Below are positions 15,505 to 23,728 of a DNA stretch of 51,484 nucleotides, piece after piece. The translations under genes and the position numbers were made by a program. Each line of letters begins with the position of its first letter. Position 1 is the first letter of the stretch. The DNA is taken from contig MGSS01000149.1 of assembly GCA_001798595.1 (NCBI GenBank), positions 1 to 51,484 of the forward strand, given 5' to 3'. A model generated the notes under the pieces. It saw only the letters and a program-made list of their open reading frames with translations. It was not told the DNA's origin and made no database searches. Origin of the DNA: Deltaproteobacteria bacterium RIFCSPLOWO2_12_FULL_60_19. GTDB taxonomy: Bacteria; Desulfobacterota; Binatia; UBA9968.

Positions 15505-16506
15505 TCATTGCCACAGCTTTTGGATAAATCCCTCGCGCTCCATTTCCTGGAAAAATCGGTTGTCGATGAATTGCCCGGGCCGGGCGGCGGCCGCCTTGGG
15601 GTCTTTCTCGCCCAACTGATCGAGAACGGTCTTCATCGCTTCGGGCGACGGATAGGGGATCTTCGGGACGTAGCGCACGATATAGAGGTCGTAAATCGCG
15701 TTCAGATATTCGCGGTCGTCGTTTCTCAGATATTTTCTAAATACGTCGACGCTGAAGGCGCGCTGGGTCTTGGCGTAGTGGACCCCTTCGACGAAGCCGC
15801 GAACGAATTTTCGGACGGTGTTTTCGCTTCGCTTGATAAAGGAGCGGGTTGTGACGATCGCGGAAGTCGGGAAGTTGAGGCCCATGGCGGACATATCGAC
15901 TAGCTCCCGCAAGTTGTCCTTCCGCGCCAGGAGAGTAAATTCGACGTTCAGCGTCGCCGCCTCCAGCGCGCCGCTCTTCAGCCCCTGAAGCATCTCCGGC
16001 ATCCCGCCCATTTGGATCACGGCGAAGTCCTTCCCTCGCTTGATCGGCCAGCTTCTCTCCCCGTAACTGAGCGCGAAGTCGGTCGCGGAGCCGAAGCGGG
16101 TGATGCCGATCCTCTTTCCCTTGAGGTCTTCGATCTGTTTTATCTCCGGGCGGGCCACCAGGAAAAAGGTGATGACGTTCATGGTGCTGGCGACCACAAC
16201 GAGATCGCCGCCGGCCAGATCCGCGTTGACCACGGCGCCGCCGGTGAAGACCCCCATCGGCACCTCGCCCGACTGCACGACCTGCGCCGCGCGCCCGCCG
16301 CCGCCGACGTAAAGCAGCTCGATGTCCAGCCCGTGCTTCCGAAAAATCCCCGCCTCATGCGGTATCCAGATCGAGCTCTGCGACCCGCCGACCGCGCTGT
16401 AGATAAAGCGCATCTTTTCCAGCGGCGGCTTGGGCTGAGCCCAGAGAGCGCTGTTCCCGGTCCAAAGAACGCCGCACAGCAGAACCGCAAAAAGTTTTGC
16501 TCGCAT
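15505..16506 (-). CDS. ABC-type substrate-binding protein, NMT1/THI5-like
   Basis: A 333-residue periplasmic binding protein of the NMT1/THI5/SsuA type. A signal peptide ends near SALWAQ. The first strand and helix of the mature protein (FIYSAVGGSQSSIWIPHEAG, then IFRKHGLDIELL) and DLKGKRIGITRFGS in the hinge region are typical. AAAGGAG precedes the ATG at 16506; an in-frame extension lacks a signal sequence. No permease or ATPase gene is adjacent, as for the other binding proteins in this window. Ligand unknown: relatives bind sulfonates, nitrile- or thiamin-precursor-like molecules. Confidence 0.88.
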   Translation of the reverse strand: MRAKLFAVLLCGVLWTGNSALWAQPKPPLEKMRFIYSAVGGSQSSIWIPHEAGIFRKHGLDIELLYVGGGGRAAQVVQSGEVPMGVFTGGAVVNADLAGGDLVVVASTMNVITFFLVARPEIKQIEDLKGKRIGITRFGSATDFALSYGERSWPIKRGKDFAVIQMGGMPEMLQGLKSGALEAATLNVEFTLLARKDNLRELVDMSAMGLNFPTSAIVTTRSFIKRSENTVRKFVRGFVEGVHYAKTQRAFSVDVFRKYLRNDDREYLNAIYDLYIVRYVPKIPYPSPEAMKTVLDQLGEKDPKAAAARPGQFIDNRFFQEMEREGFIQKLWQ

Positions 16507-16659
16507 AAAGTCTCCTTTGGAAACCCGACCCGGCCTAGCATATTTCCAGTGGGGGATGGCGGTCAAGCCGATTCCGTTGCGCTTGCCGACCGATGACGCA
16601 CAGGTTAAAATTCGGCTTCATCGGGATTTGTAGGCTGAAGACCCCACGAAGCGGAAGAC

Positions 16660-16830
16660 ATGAGAAAAAGGCGGCATACAAAACCCGTTCATGAGGGTGG
16701 GGTTTCTTCTCACATTTCTATAGAGAAGTTGGACAGCCTTGTCGTTCCAATGATCTGCCGCAACGAGGCCGAGGTAGAACTGATTTTAAACAAGCGCACC
16801 GAAGGCCTCGCTTTCTTCGGCGCGTCATAG
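16660..16830 (+). CDS. Small open reading frame of 56 codons
   Basis: An ATG with GGAAG four bases upstream opens a 56-codon frame ending in a segment that looks protein-like (MICRNEAEVELILNKRTEGL). The N-terminal part is basic (MRKRRHTKP). I recognise no family. It stands alone in a 620-base interval between divergent genes, so it may be a small regulator, a remnant or chance. Confidence 0.25.
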   Translation: MRKRRHTKPVHEGGVSSHISIEKLDSLVVPMICRNEAEVELILNKRTEGLAFFGAS

Positions 16831-17128
16831 CTTCAATCCGTAAAAAGGACAGCATCAATGAGAAAACATTCGTATGAAGGACCGGAGGCCGATATCACGA
16901 ATCCGGCGGAGGGGTCACCTATGTGTCTGCCCGGTTTTTGGGCGACCACACAGGCCTGTCCTGAGCCTGGTCGAAGGGGTCGCCCCTACAAATGTTCGCG
17001 GAACTGAACCACTACCCGCGCTTGACATTGGTTCACCGCCCTCGATATAAGCCGCCTCTAGGGAGGAAATTCAAAATCACGGAGTTCGACAAGATTCGGT
17101 TCACCTAACTCGGCGGACGGAGGTGTCT
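16831..17128. other. Spacer with TTCGAC-type repeat and GGGCGACC/GGTCGCCC words
   Basis: CCTGTCCTGAGCCTGGTCGAAGG at 16955-16977, here only noted in part as TCCTGAGCCTGGTCGAAGG, is another member of the TTCGAC/CTCAGG repeat family. It is bracketed by TGGGCGACCACA and GGGGTCGCCCCTAC, which can pair. No coding sequence is supported here. A GGAGG at 17119-17123 serves the DoxX gene. Confidence 0.45.
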
Positions 17129-17536
17129 ATGGCATTATTGATCGTGCGTTTAGGTCTGGCGGCGGTGTTCTACGCGCATAGCGCGCAGCAACTGCTCGGC
17201 TGGTTTGGCGGCAACGGGCCCCAGGCGACCGTCAAGGGCTGGAGCGAAAGGTATGGGCTGCCGGTGTGGCTCTGCTGGGTCGGCATCTTCACCGAATTCA
17301 TCGGCAGCTTCTCGATGGTGTTGGGATTATTCACGCAGGTTTTCGCCTTCGGCCTGACGGTTTTCATGGCCGTCGCGATCTGGAAGGCTCACTGGAACAA
17401 CGGCTTCTTCCTGGCGCGCAAGGCCGGCGAAGGCAACGGCATCGAATTTTGCCTGATGCTGATCCTCATGGCGCTCGCGATTCTCATCGGCGGCCCCGGC
17501 CCCGTCTCCCTCGATTGGTTGATGGGTTGGGCCTAG
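17129..17536 (+). CDS. DoxX family membrane protein
   Basis: A 135-residue protein with four predicted membrane helices. The start (MALLIVRLGLAAVFYAHSAQ), the segment GWFGGNGPQATVKGWSERYG and EFIGSFSMVLGLFTQV are typical of DoxX family proteins, which are associated with thiosulfate oxidation, redox balance or oxidoreductase complexes. The ATG at 17129 follows GGAGG at five bases; the GTG six bases earlier overlaps that site. It lies 60 bases upstream of a reductive-dehalogenase-like gene on the same strand and could be its membrane partner, but that is inference. Confidence 0.85.
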   Translation: MALLIVRLGLAAVFYAHSAQQLLGWFGGNGPQATVKGWSERYGLPVWLCWVGIFTEFIGSFSMVLGLFTQVFAFGLTVFMAVAIWKAHWNNGFFLARKAGEGNGIEFCLMLILMALAILIGGPGPVSLDWLMGWA

Positions 17537-17596
17537 CCTGGAGAGCACAGATCGGGTTTTTGACCTTGAACGAGGCCGTCTAAGGAGGTCCACGTT

Positions 17597-18796
17597 ATGC
17601 TCGGATTCAAACAGCCCAGTCCGCGATCGTACAGTGTCGTAGGCCCGCAGCGGCAGATCGACGAGCGCGAGACCCCCCATCCACGGGTCGACCGCGGGGA
17701 GCTGGGAGAGAAGCTCCGCGCCTGGCGCAAGACGCGCTTTGGCGAGGAGCCTTTCAGACGCATCTTCGGCGGCGGCGGCGGCGAAGGCAATCAGTACAAT
17801 TCCTTCCAGTATGTCATGCGAGATGTCCCGGAAGGGCCGGTGAGCCCTAATAAGACGCCGGTCCCCGATCCTGCTCACATGGCGCGCAACATCAAGGAGA
17901 TCGCTCGTTTCCTAGGCGCGAATGTGGTCGGGATCGCCCACCTGGACCAGGCTTACGTGTATTCCCGCAGAGCCAGAGGCAACGCCGCGATGGATGAAAA
18001 AGCAGGCGACCCCATCCACCTGCCTCACCGCTATGCGATCTGCATGGGGTTCTCCAGCGATTACTATAAATTTCTGAGTAACAACAGTCGGATCTCCGAC
18101 GCCGACTATGGATTGGGCAACATCCACACGATTCAGCCGACCTTCATGCTCGCCGCCTACATCCGCGAGTTAGGATACCCTGCGCGAGCCCATTATTACG
18201 GGAAGGGCGAGGTCAATCCTATTCCTCTGGCGATAAACGCCGGACTGGGAGAGCTGGGACGTCACGGGATGCTCATCCATGAGGAGTACGGCTCTCGTCT
18301 GCACCTCGCTGTGGTTACCACGGATTTGCCCCTGGCGGTCGACCAGCCGGTCGATATCGGCGTCGAAGAGGTCTGCAAGTATTGCATGAAGTGCGCTCGC
18401 ACCTGCCCGTCGCACAGCATCCCGTTCGGGGGCAAGGAGGTCTACAACGGCGTCGAGAAGTACCGGGTCAACGTGGATAGCTGCTACAAGTACCGGCTGG
18501 CCTCGAGAGGGCAGTGGTCCAATTGCGTCATTTGTGTTTCCGCGTGCTGCTATAACAAGCCGAAGGCGTGGTGGCACACGCTGGCTGTAAAGTCGATCAA
18601 GTGGACTCCAAGCCCGCTGCGGGTGCTCATCATCAAGCCGCTGCTCTGGATCGACGATCTCTTCTGGGGGAAGAGGCCCTGGAAGCATATGAAATGGCTG
18701 GACTACGACAACGCGCCCGAAGCGGTGACCTGCGCCATCCCCGGCTGCACCGTGAAGCACGCCAACCTACAGCACAAGCAGCTCCATACGGCCTAA
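17597..18796 (+). CDS. Reductive-dehalogenase-like corrinoid/iron-sulfur protein
   Basis: A 399-residue protein resembling the catalytic subunit of reductive dehalogenases (RdhA), which remove halogens using cobalamin and two [4Fe-4S] clusters. The corrinoid-domain segment IPLAINAGLGELGRHG is characteristic. The cluster motifs follow: Cys260, 263, 266 and 270 (CKYCMKCARTCP), then Cys296 with Cys310, 313 and 317 (CVICVSACC). Unlike respiratory RdhA there is no Tat signal peptide and the protein is about 80-100 residues shorter, so it is probably cytoplasmic. AAGGAGG precedes the ATG. DoxX lies upstream and a ferredoxin downstream; no RdhB anchor is seen. Dehalogenase activity is not proven; an epoxyqueuosine-reductase-like or other corrinoid reduction is possible. 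Confidence 0.8.
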   Translation: MLGFKQPSPRSYSVVGPQRQIDERETPHPRVDRGELGEKLRAWRKTRFGEEPFRRIFGGGGGEGNQYNSFQYVMRDVPEGPVSPNKTPVPDPAHMARNIKEIARFLGANVVGIAHLDQAYVYSRRARGNAAMDEKAGDPIHLPHRYAICMGFSSDYYKFLSNNSRISDADYGLGNIHTIQPTFMLAAYIRELGYPARAHYYGKGEVNPIPLAINAGLGELGRHGMLIHEEYGSRLHLAVVTTDLPLAVDQPVDIGVEEVCKYCMKCARTCPSHSIPFGGKEVYNGVEKYRVNVDSCYKYRLASRGQWSNCVICVSACCYNKPKAWWHTLAVKSIKWTPSPLRVLIIKPLLWIDDLFWGKRPWKHMKWLDYDNAPEAVTCAIPGCTVKHANLQHKQLHTA

Positions 18797-18831
18797 GCGA
18801 TTTCGAATGGACTGAGGGAGAAATCGAGACG

Positions 18832-19086
18832 ATGACCTACGTGATCACTCAGCCGTGCATCGGCGTCAAGGATAGATCCTGCATCGACGTTTGCCCGATG
18901 GATTGCATCCACGGCAGGGACGAGGACGAGATGCTCTATATTGAGCCTGAAGATTGCATCGACTGTGGCGCTTGCGTTCCCGCCTGCCCGGTGGAAGCCA
19001 TTTTCGCAGAATCCGAACTGCCGGATAAGTGGCGGAACTTTGCTCGGATTAACGCCGACTACTTCCAGAACAGAAAGTCCGCCTAG
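18832..19086 (+). CDS. fdxA: Ferredoxin, 7Fe/8Fe type (FdxA-like)
   Basis: An 84-residue ferredoxin with eight cysteines: Cys9, 17, 21 and 25 (CIDVCPMDCI) and Cys42, 45, 48 and 52 (CIDCGACVPACP). The layout matches FdxA-type ferredoxins that carry a [3Fe-4S] and a [4Fe-4S] cluster; the extra Cys usually found at position 12 is absent. It begins 35 bases after the reductive-dehalogenase-like gene on the same strand and is the natural electron donor to it. GAGGGAG lies upstream of the ATG. Confidence 0.93.
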   Translation: MTYVITQPCIGVKDRSCIDVCPMDCIHGRDEDEMLYIEPEDCIDCGACVPACPVEAIFAESELPDKWRNFARINADYFQNRKSA

Positions 19087-19131
19087 CAGGCCGACTCCAG
19101 CTGTCCTTTTTCTCCTTCGACAGGGCTACCG

Positions 19132-19265
19132 CCCGCCTGGGAATCCCTCTCCGGGCCTATGCGATACGTCGTTAGTACGCTGCTCCTACGAAACAAGAGC
19201 AGCCCGAAGCTACGATTGGCACTTCGCGTCCCACGCATAGGCCCTTCGAGGGACCCCCAGGCGGG
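19132..19265. repeat. Structured 134-bp repeat, family A copy 1
   Basis: The two ends form an inverted repeat of about 32 bases (CCCGCCTGGG at the left, CCCAGGCGGG at the right) with about five mismatches. The interior has a perfect hairpin GCTGCTC ... GAGCAGC. The copy at 37477-37610 has the same length and shape, and a half copy lies at 12201-12240. No open reading frame fits. It looks like a small non-autonomous mobile element or a structured RNA; a TTCGAC word adjoins its left side. Confidence 0.75.
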
Positions 19266-19300
19266 CTAACGGCGGATGACAGCCTTTTTCTAGCGGGGTG

Positions 19301-20230
19301 CTAGAAGCCGAAGAGGCTCTGCGCGTTCTTGTAATAAATCTTCTCTTTGTCCGCTTGCGGGATATCCAGCTCTTCCATTGCCTCAAGAGTCATCGGATAG
19401 AACTGGTCGTCCCGCCCGCCTCTGCCGTGAGGATAGTCAGCGCCGAAGAGGATCTGTTCCGCGCCGACCGTATCGCAGACGAGCTTGATGAACGGGGCGC
19501 GGATGGGTCCCGCCGTGTCGTAGTAGATTTTCTTAAAATATTCTTCCGGCTCGCGCGCGCACTCCGGTTTTCCCTCGCGCCAGTTGAGCCGGTCGAGGTA
19601 GAGGAGAATCATTCCGCCGAGATGCGCCGCGATCAGCTTGAGCTTGGGATAGCGGTCGAAGATGCCGCTGTAGACGACGCGCGAAATTGCCAGCGTCGTG
19701 TCGGTCGGCCAGAGGATCTTCTGATGGAGCGAGTATTTGTTCCAGTTGGCCTGGCACGGCGCGTTGGCGGGATGGAGAAAGAGCGGCTTCCCGCCGAGGG
19801 CGACGGCGTCCCAGAAGGGCTTGCACTGAGGCTCGTCGAGATATTTTCCGGCAAGGTTGGTCGGCAGCATCACGCCGTGCATCCTCAGCTCTCCGTAGCA
19901 GCGCTCCAGCTCGCGCGCGCAGTCGTCGAGGTCGAGCATCGGCAGTCTGGCGAAAGCCTTGAAGCGGCGCGGATGCTTGACGCTCGCCTCGGCGAAGGAG
20001 TCGTTCAAAATTTTACACAGCTCCAGCGCCCTGGCGCGGTTGCCGTCTTTCTCGATCCGGCCGCCGGTGTTGGAGAGGACGCCGATGTCGATCCCGTGCT
20101 TGTCCATGACGTCCAGATACTCGCGGTGCTCGAAAGCGTGGAAGCCGACGCCCCGGACATCGCTCTGGGCCTCCGGAACGAGATCGAGATATTTTCCGGG
20201 AAAGGCGTGAAAATGGGTATCGATGATCAT
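19301..20230 (-). CDS. Amidohydrolase family protein (ACMSD-like)
   Basis: A 309-residue amidohydrolase of the ACMSD/resorcylate-decarboxylase branch (amidohydrolase_2). Metal ligands are visible: the N-terminal IDTHFHAF (HxH), His in LFLHPAN, His in IAAHLGGM and the Asp in ILFGADYPHG. These metal-dependent enzymes decarboxylate or hydrolyse aromatic and cyclic acids. It is directly downstream (15 bases) of a solute-binding protein gene on the same strand, suggesting that the binding protein delivers the enzyme's substrate or precursor. The exact reaction cannot be predicted. Confidence 0.9.
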   Translation of the reverse strand: MIIDTHFHAFPGKYLDLVPEAQSDVRGVGFHAFEHREYLDVMDKHGIDIGVLSNTGGRIEKDGNRARALELCKILNDSFAEASVKHPRRFKAFARLPMLDLDDCARELERCYGELRMHGVMLPTNLAGKYLDEPQCKPFWDAVALGGKPLFLHPANAPCQANWNKYSLHQKILWPTDTTLAISRVVYSGIFDRYPKLKLIAAHLGGMILLYLDRLNWREGKPECAREPEEYFKKIYYDTAGPIRAPFIKLVCDTVGAEQILFGADYPHGRGGRDDQFYPMTLEAMEELDIPQADKEKIYYKNAQSLFGF

Positions 20231-20245
20231 CGCGGCGTCCTCCGG

Positions 20246-21277
20246 TCATTTCCTTGTCTGCGCCGACAAGTCGCGATAGAAGGCGCTTTTTTCCAGCCGC
20301 TGCACCGGCGCCTCGTCGATCACATTTTCCGACCGAACGCTGTTCATCTTGGGATTGGTCAACGCCAGCAGGCGGTGCATGTTCTGGACGCCCTTCAGAT
20401 TGGGGTTGATGTCGAAGCTGTAGAGCCATTGCAGCACCTGATAGCCGCTCTCCGCGTCCTGGGCGTTTTTGAGGCGCAGGTTTTTGGCGAGGGACTTGAG
20501 CACGGCATCTTTGCGCGACGGCGTCTGGATGAAGGCGACCGATTCCATGACGCCGCGCAGGATCGAATCGACGATCTGCGGGTTCTGCTTTAGATAGCTG
20601 CGCTGCGTCGCGAGGGCGAGACCTTGATAGACAATCGGCGCTTTGCCCATATCGACCAGCACGTTATAGCCTTTCTCCTTGAGCGTGGCGCTGTAGCTGT
20701 AGCTCAGATAGGTTGCGTCGATCCCGCCGGTGGCGATCGCCTGCGTCAGGACCGATTGGTCGCCCAAAACCATCAGCAGGATTTTGTCCCGCGTCGGCTC
20801 GAGCCCCAGGTATTCGAGCGCCAGCATGGTCATCGACCAGACGCCGCCGCCGATGCTCTGGACGCCGACCTTTTTCGCCTTGAGCGCTTCGGCGGTGCGG
20901 AGCGCGGGCGCGGCGAGGAAGTCGCCGTCGGCGCGGTTGACGAGACCGGCAAAGAAGGCGATATCCATCCCGCCCGCCGCCGCGCTCAGGACCGATCCCG
21001 GAATGGTGTAGGCGATCTGGATATCTCCGGATGAGAGCGCGGCGATGGTCTGCGGGCCGCTGCGGATGTTGATGACTTCGACGTTAACGCCGTGCTTGCG
21101 GAAAAGACCCTGTTCGACTCCGACCCATAGAGTCGCAATTTTTTCGTTGAATGCGCCGTGGGCGATGCGCACGAGCGGCGGCTCGGCGGCTTGCAGGCCG
21201 GGCGCGACGACCGGCGGCAGCAAGAGGAAGAGGAGGAGAGCGAACGGCAAAAACAGTTTATCCCGTTTTGGCATCAT
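20246..21277 (-). CDS. ABC-type substrate-binding protein, NMT1/THI5-like
   Basis: A 343-residue periplasmic binding protein. A long signal peptide (LPFALLLFLLLPPVVAPG) is followed by the family's N-terminal lobe (HGAFNEKIATLWVGVEQGLF, then RKHGVNVEVINIRSG) and ALKAKKVGVQSIGGGVW in the hinge region. GGAAGGAGA precedes the tandem ATG codons at 21277. It is co-oriented with, and 15 bases from, the amidohydrolase gene and has no transporter partner nearby. Ligand unknown; an anionic or aromatic compound handled by the amidohydrolase is a guess. Confidence 0.88.
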   Translation of the reverse strand: MMPKRDKLFLPFALLLFLLLPPVVAPGLQAAEPPLVRIAHGAFNEKIATLWVGVEQGLFRKHGVNVEVINIRSGPQTIAALSSGDIQIAYTIPGSVLSAAAGGMDIAFFAGLVNRADGDFLAAPALRTAEALKAKKVGVQSIGGGVWSMTMLALEYLGLEPTRDKILLMVLGDQSVLTQAIATGGIDATYLSYSYSATLKEKGYNVLVDMGKAPIVYQGLALATQRSYLKQNPQIVDSILRGVMESVAFIQTPSRKDAVLKSLAKNLRLKNAQDAESGYQVLQWLYSFDINPNLKGVQNMHRLLALTNPKMNSVRSENVIDEAPVQRLEKSAFYRDLSAQTRK

Positions 21278-21310
21278 GGCGGCGAATCTCCTTCCTGAAC
21301 CGTGCGTTCA

Positions 21311-21390
21311 CCCTTCGACAAGTCTCAGGGCGAACGGGTCGGGCGCTAAGTTTGTTGAAGATTTTCCGTTCGTGCTGAGCCCGTCGAAGC
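21311..21390. repeat. Inverted TTCGAC/CTCAGG repeat pair
   Basis: CCCTTCGACAAGTCTCAGGG on the left and CTGAGCCCGTCGAAGC on the right are near-complements, separated by about 30 bases. Flanking CGAACGG and CCGTTCG also pair. This is the most complete member of a repeat family seen in fragments at several other intergenic sites. It lies between divergent genes. Confidence 0.6.
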
Positions 21391-21570
21391 ACGACAAATA
21401 AGTTTTCAGCCCCATCCTCCAAGCTCCGGCCCACACCTGCCAAGACGGTAACGGAAGTCCTGCCCCGGAGTCAAGTCAAAGAATAAAAACAAAGAACCTT
21501 GTAAGCCAGGACACGATTGCTTAAGATTCGGCCCACCAATGCGCAATCCTTTGCAGGGGGCTTCTTCGGG

Positions 21571-22782
21571 ATGACGAGACGGAAGAGAACAGGCTTTGTC
21601 CTCGGTTTCATCGTGGCGCTGTTGTTGAGCCAGACGCTGCTCGCCGGCCCGAGCGACGCGGCGGTCGCCCGGCGCGCGGCACGTAAACCGGTCGAGCAAG
21701 GGAAGCCGACTTACACCGCCGCGCTCCTAATGGAGCCGACCACGGGAAGAGTTCTTTTTGAGCGGGAGAGCCACAAGCCGTGGCCGCCGGCATCTCTCAC
21801 GAAGATGATGCTCATGCTCATCGTCATGGAAAAAGTGAAGCAGAAGGCGATTTCCCTAAACGATCGGGTGGCGATTTCGGGGCGGGCCGATAAGCTCGGC
21901 GGCTCTCGGCTATCGCTCAAGCGCGGCGAAGCGTTCATGCTTGAAGAGCTGATGCGGGCGGTCGTGATCCATTCGGCCAACGACGCCGCCGAAGCCGTGG
22001 CGGAGCGGATCGCGGGCGACGCGGGGGGCTTCGTCGCGCTGATGAATCGGCGCGCTCAGGAGCTGGGGATGAAGGAGACAAAATACCATGGTGTCCACGG
22101 CCTTCCGCCGGAGAAGGGGCGGCCCGCCGACGTGACGAGCGCCTACGACGTTGCAATCCTGGCGCGCGAGCTGGTCAAATACCCGGAGATTCTCAAGTGG
22201 GCCTCCACGGTCAAGCAGCAGTTTCGCGGCGGCAAGTCCGTTCTGGAAAACACCAACCGTTTGATCGGACAATTCCCCGGCGCGGATGGGCTTAAGACCG
22301 GCTCCTACCGCGAGGCCGGCTTCAATCTCGCGGCCACCGCCGAGCGCGACGGGCTGCGGTTTATCGCCGTTACGCTCGGCTCCGCCAGCGACGAGGCTCG
22401 GGCGCGCGAGGCGGCGGCGCTGCTCGCTACGGGGTTTAACGAATATATGATGCTGGCGGCAATGAAGGCGGGACAGGCGCTGGCGCAAGATATCCGAGTC
22501 AGGGGCGGGCGAGTGGAGGCGATTCGTGTTGTTGCGGCAAGCGCGGCTCAAGTGCTCATCAAGCGCTCGGAGGCCGGCTCGGTGAGATCGAGCGTTCGGA
22601 TCGACGAGCCGCTTTGGGCGCCTCTGAAAAAAGGGGACAAGATAGGCGAGCTGACGGTGACGGTGGGCGACAAACCGCTGGGAAAATTTCCTCTGGTTTC
22701 CGATCGCGACGTGGAGCAAGCGGATATCGCCAAGCGGCTTTGGGACTGGATTTTGCTGCCCGCCGAGCGGTGGGGAAGATGA
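21571..22782 (+). CDS. D-alanyl-D-alanine carboxypeptidase (PBP5/6 family)
   Basis: A 403-residue low-molecular-mass penicillin-binding protein (serine peptidase S11) that trims the terminal D-Ala from peptidoglycan stems. Signal peptide GFVLGFIVALLLSQTLLAG. Active-site motifs are all present: SxxK in PPASLTKMML, SxN in VIHSANDAAEA and KTG in ADGLKTGSYREAGF. A PBP5 C-terminal beta domain follows (about residues 300-385), ending in a helix that may bind the membrane. The ATG at 21571 gives the proper signal peptide. The stop overlaps the start of the EamA transporter gene (ATGA). Confidence 0.93.
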   Translation: MTRRKRTGFVLGFIVALLLSQTLLAGPSDAAVARRAARKPVEQGKPTYTAALLMEPTTGRVLFERESHKPWPPASLTKMMLMLIVMEKVKQKAISLNDRVAISGRADKLGGSRLSLKRGEAFMLEELMRAVVIHSANDAAEAVAERIAGDAGGFVALMNRRAQELGMKETKYHGVHGLPPEKGRPADVTSAYDVAILARELVKYPEILKWASTVKQQFRGGKSVLENTNRLIGQFPGADGLKTGSYREAGFNLAATAERDGLRFIAVTLGSASDEARAREAAALLATGFNEYMMLAAMKAGQALAQDIRVRGGRVEAIRVVAASAAQVLIKRSEAGSVRSSVRIDEPLWAPLKKGDKIGELTVTVGDKPLGKFPLVSDRDVEQADIAKRLWDWILLPAERWGR

Positions 22783-23639
22783 CCGGCTGGGCGATTACGC
22801 TGATTCTCGCCGCTGCGTTCATTCACGCGACCTGGAACCTGCTGGCGAAGCGCGCCAGCGGCGGCGCCGCCTTCACCTGGCTGTTTGCCGGCTGGTCGGC
22901 CATTCTCTATACGCCGCTCGCCGCCGCAATCGTTCTGTTCCAGCAAGCCCACATCGGTCTGACTGAGATCGGTTTTATGGCCGGCAGCGCGGCGCTGCAC
23001 ACGGCCTATTTTCTGCTGCTCAATCAAGGCTACCGCGTGGGAGATCTTTCGCTGGTTTATCCGCTCGCGCGCGGGACCGGGCCGTTGCTGTCCAGCTTGA
23101 CGGCGATCCTGCTCTTGGGCGAGCGGCCCTCCGCGCTCGCAATTTCCGGCGGCCTGCTCATCGTCCTCGGCGTCGTCGCGTTGACCAGCGGCCCGGCACG
23201 ACTGCGCATGGGCGGCGCCCGGAGCGCCGTGAGTTACGCGCTGCTGACGGGCACTTTCATCGCGGGTTATACGCTGTGGGACAAGCAGGCGGTGAGCGCG
23301 TTTCTGATTTCTCCTCTATTGTTAGACTGGGGCGCCAACGTCGGGCGGGCTTTACTCCTCACTCCCGTCGCGCTCAGCCGTTGGAGCGAGGTGCGGGTCG
23401 AGTGGAATACTCACCGCTTCGAAGTTCTCGGCGTGGCTGCTCTTGCGCCGCTGTCATATATCTTCGTTCTCACCGCGCTCAGCTTCACGCCCGTGAGCTA
23501 CGTCGCGCCCGCGCGCGAGATCAGCATCCTCATCGGCGCCGCCATGGGCACGCGCCTGCTCGGCGAAGGCGACGCCCCACGCCGCCTCGCCGGCGCCGGC
23601 GCGATGGTGCTGGGGGTTGTGGCTCTGGCGCTGGGGTGA
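22779..23639 (+). CDS. EamA/DMT-family transporter
   Basis: A 286-residue membrane protein with about ten helices in two homologous halves, typical of the drug/metabolite transporter superfamily. The start (MTGWAITLILAAAFIHATWN), then LLAKRASGG, and the repeat-end motif LLLGERPSALAISGGLLIVL, are EamA features; the second half ends with RLLGEGDAPRRLAGAGAMVL. It overlaps the carboxypeptidase gene by four bases and is thus translationally coupled to it. Substrate is unknown; export of an amino acid or sugar nucleotide cannot be distinguished. Confidence 0.9.
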   Translation: MTGWAITLILAAAFIHATWNLLAKRASGGAAFTWLFAGWSAILYTPLAAAIVLFQQAHIGLTEIGFMAGSAALHTAYFLLLNQGYRVGDLSLVYPLARGTGPLLSSLTAILLLGERPSALAISGGLLIVLGVVALTSGPARLRMGGARSAVSYALLTGTFIAGYTLWDKQAVSAFLISPLLLDWGANVGRALLLTPVALSRWSEVRVEWNTHRFEVLGVAALAPLSYIFVLTALSFTPVSYVAPAREISILIGAAMGTRLLGEGDAPRRLAGAGAMVLGVVALALG

Positions 23640-23728
23640 GGCGGTGGCGTATAAGTGAGAATCACGGAAGACTGGATATTACCATTACTCCATCACTCCC
23701 GTACTCCAATCTTAAAAGGAGGTAACCC

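Noticed and set aside
19298-20593. 431-codon plus-strand frame opposite the amidohydrolase and binding-protein genes
   Set aside because: Shadow of two verified minus-strand genes; no start signal or motif.
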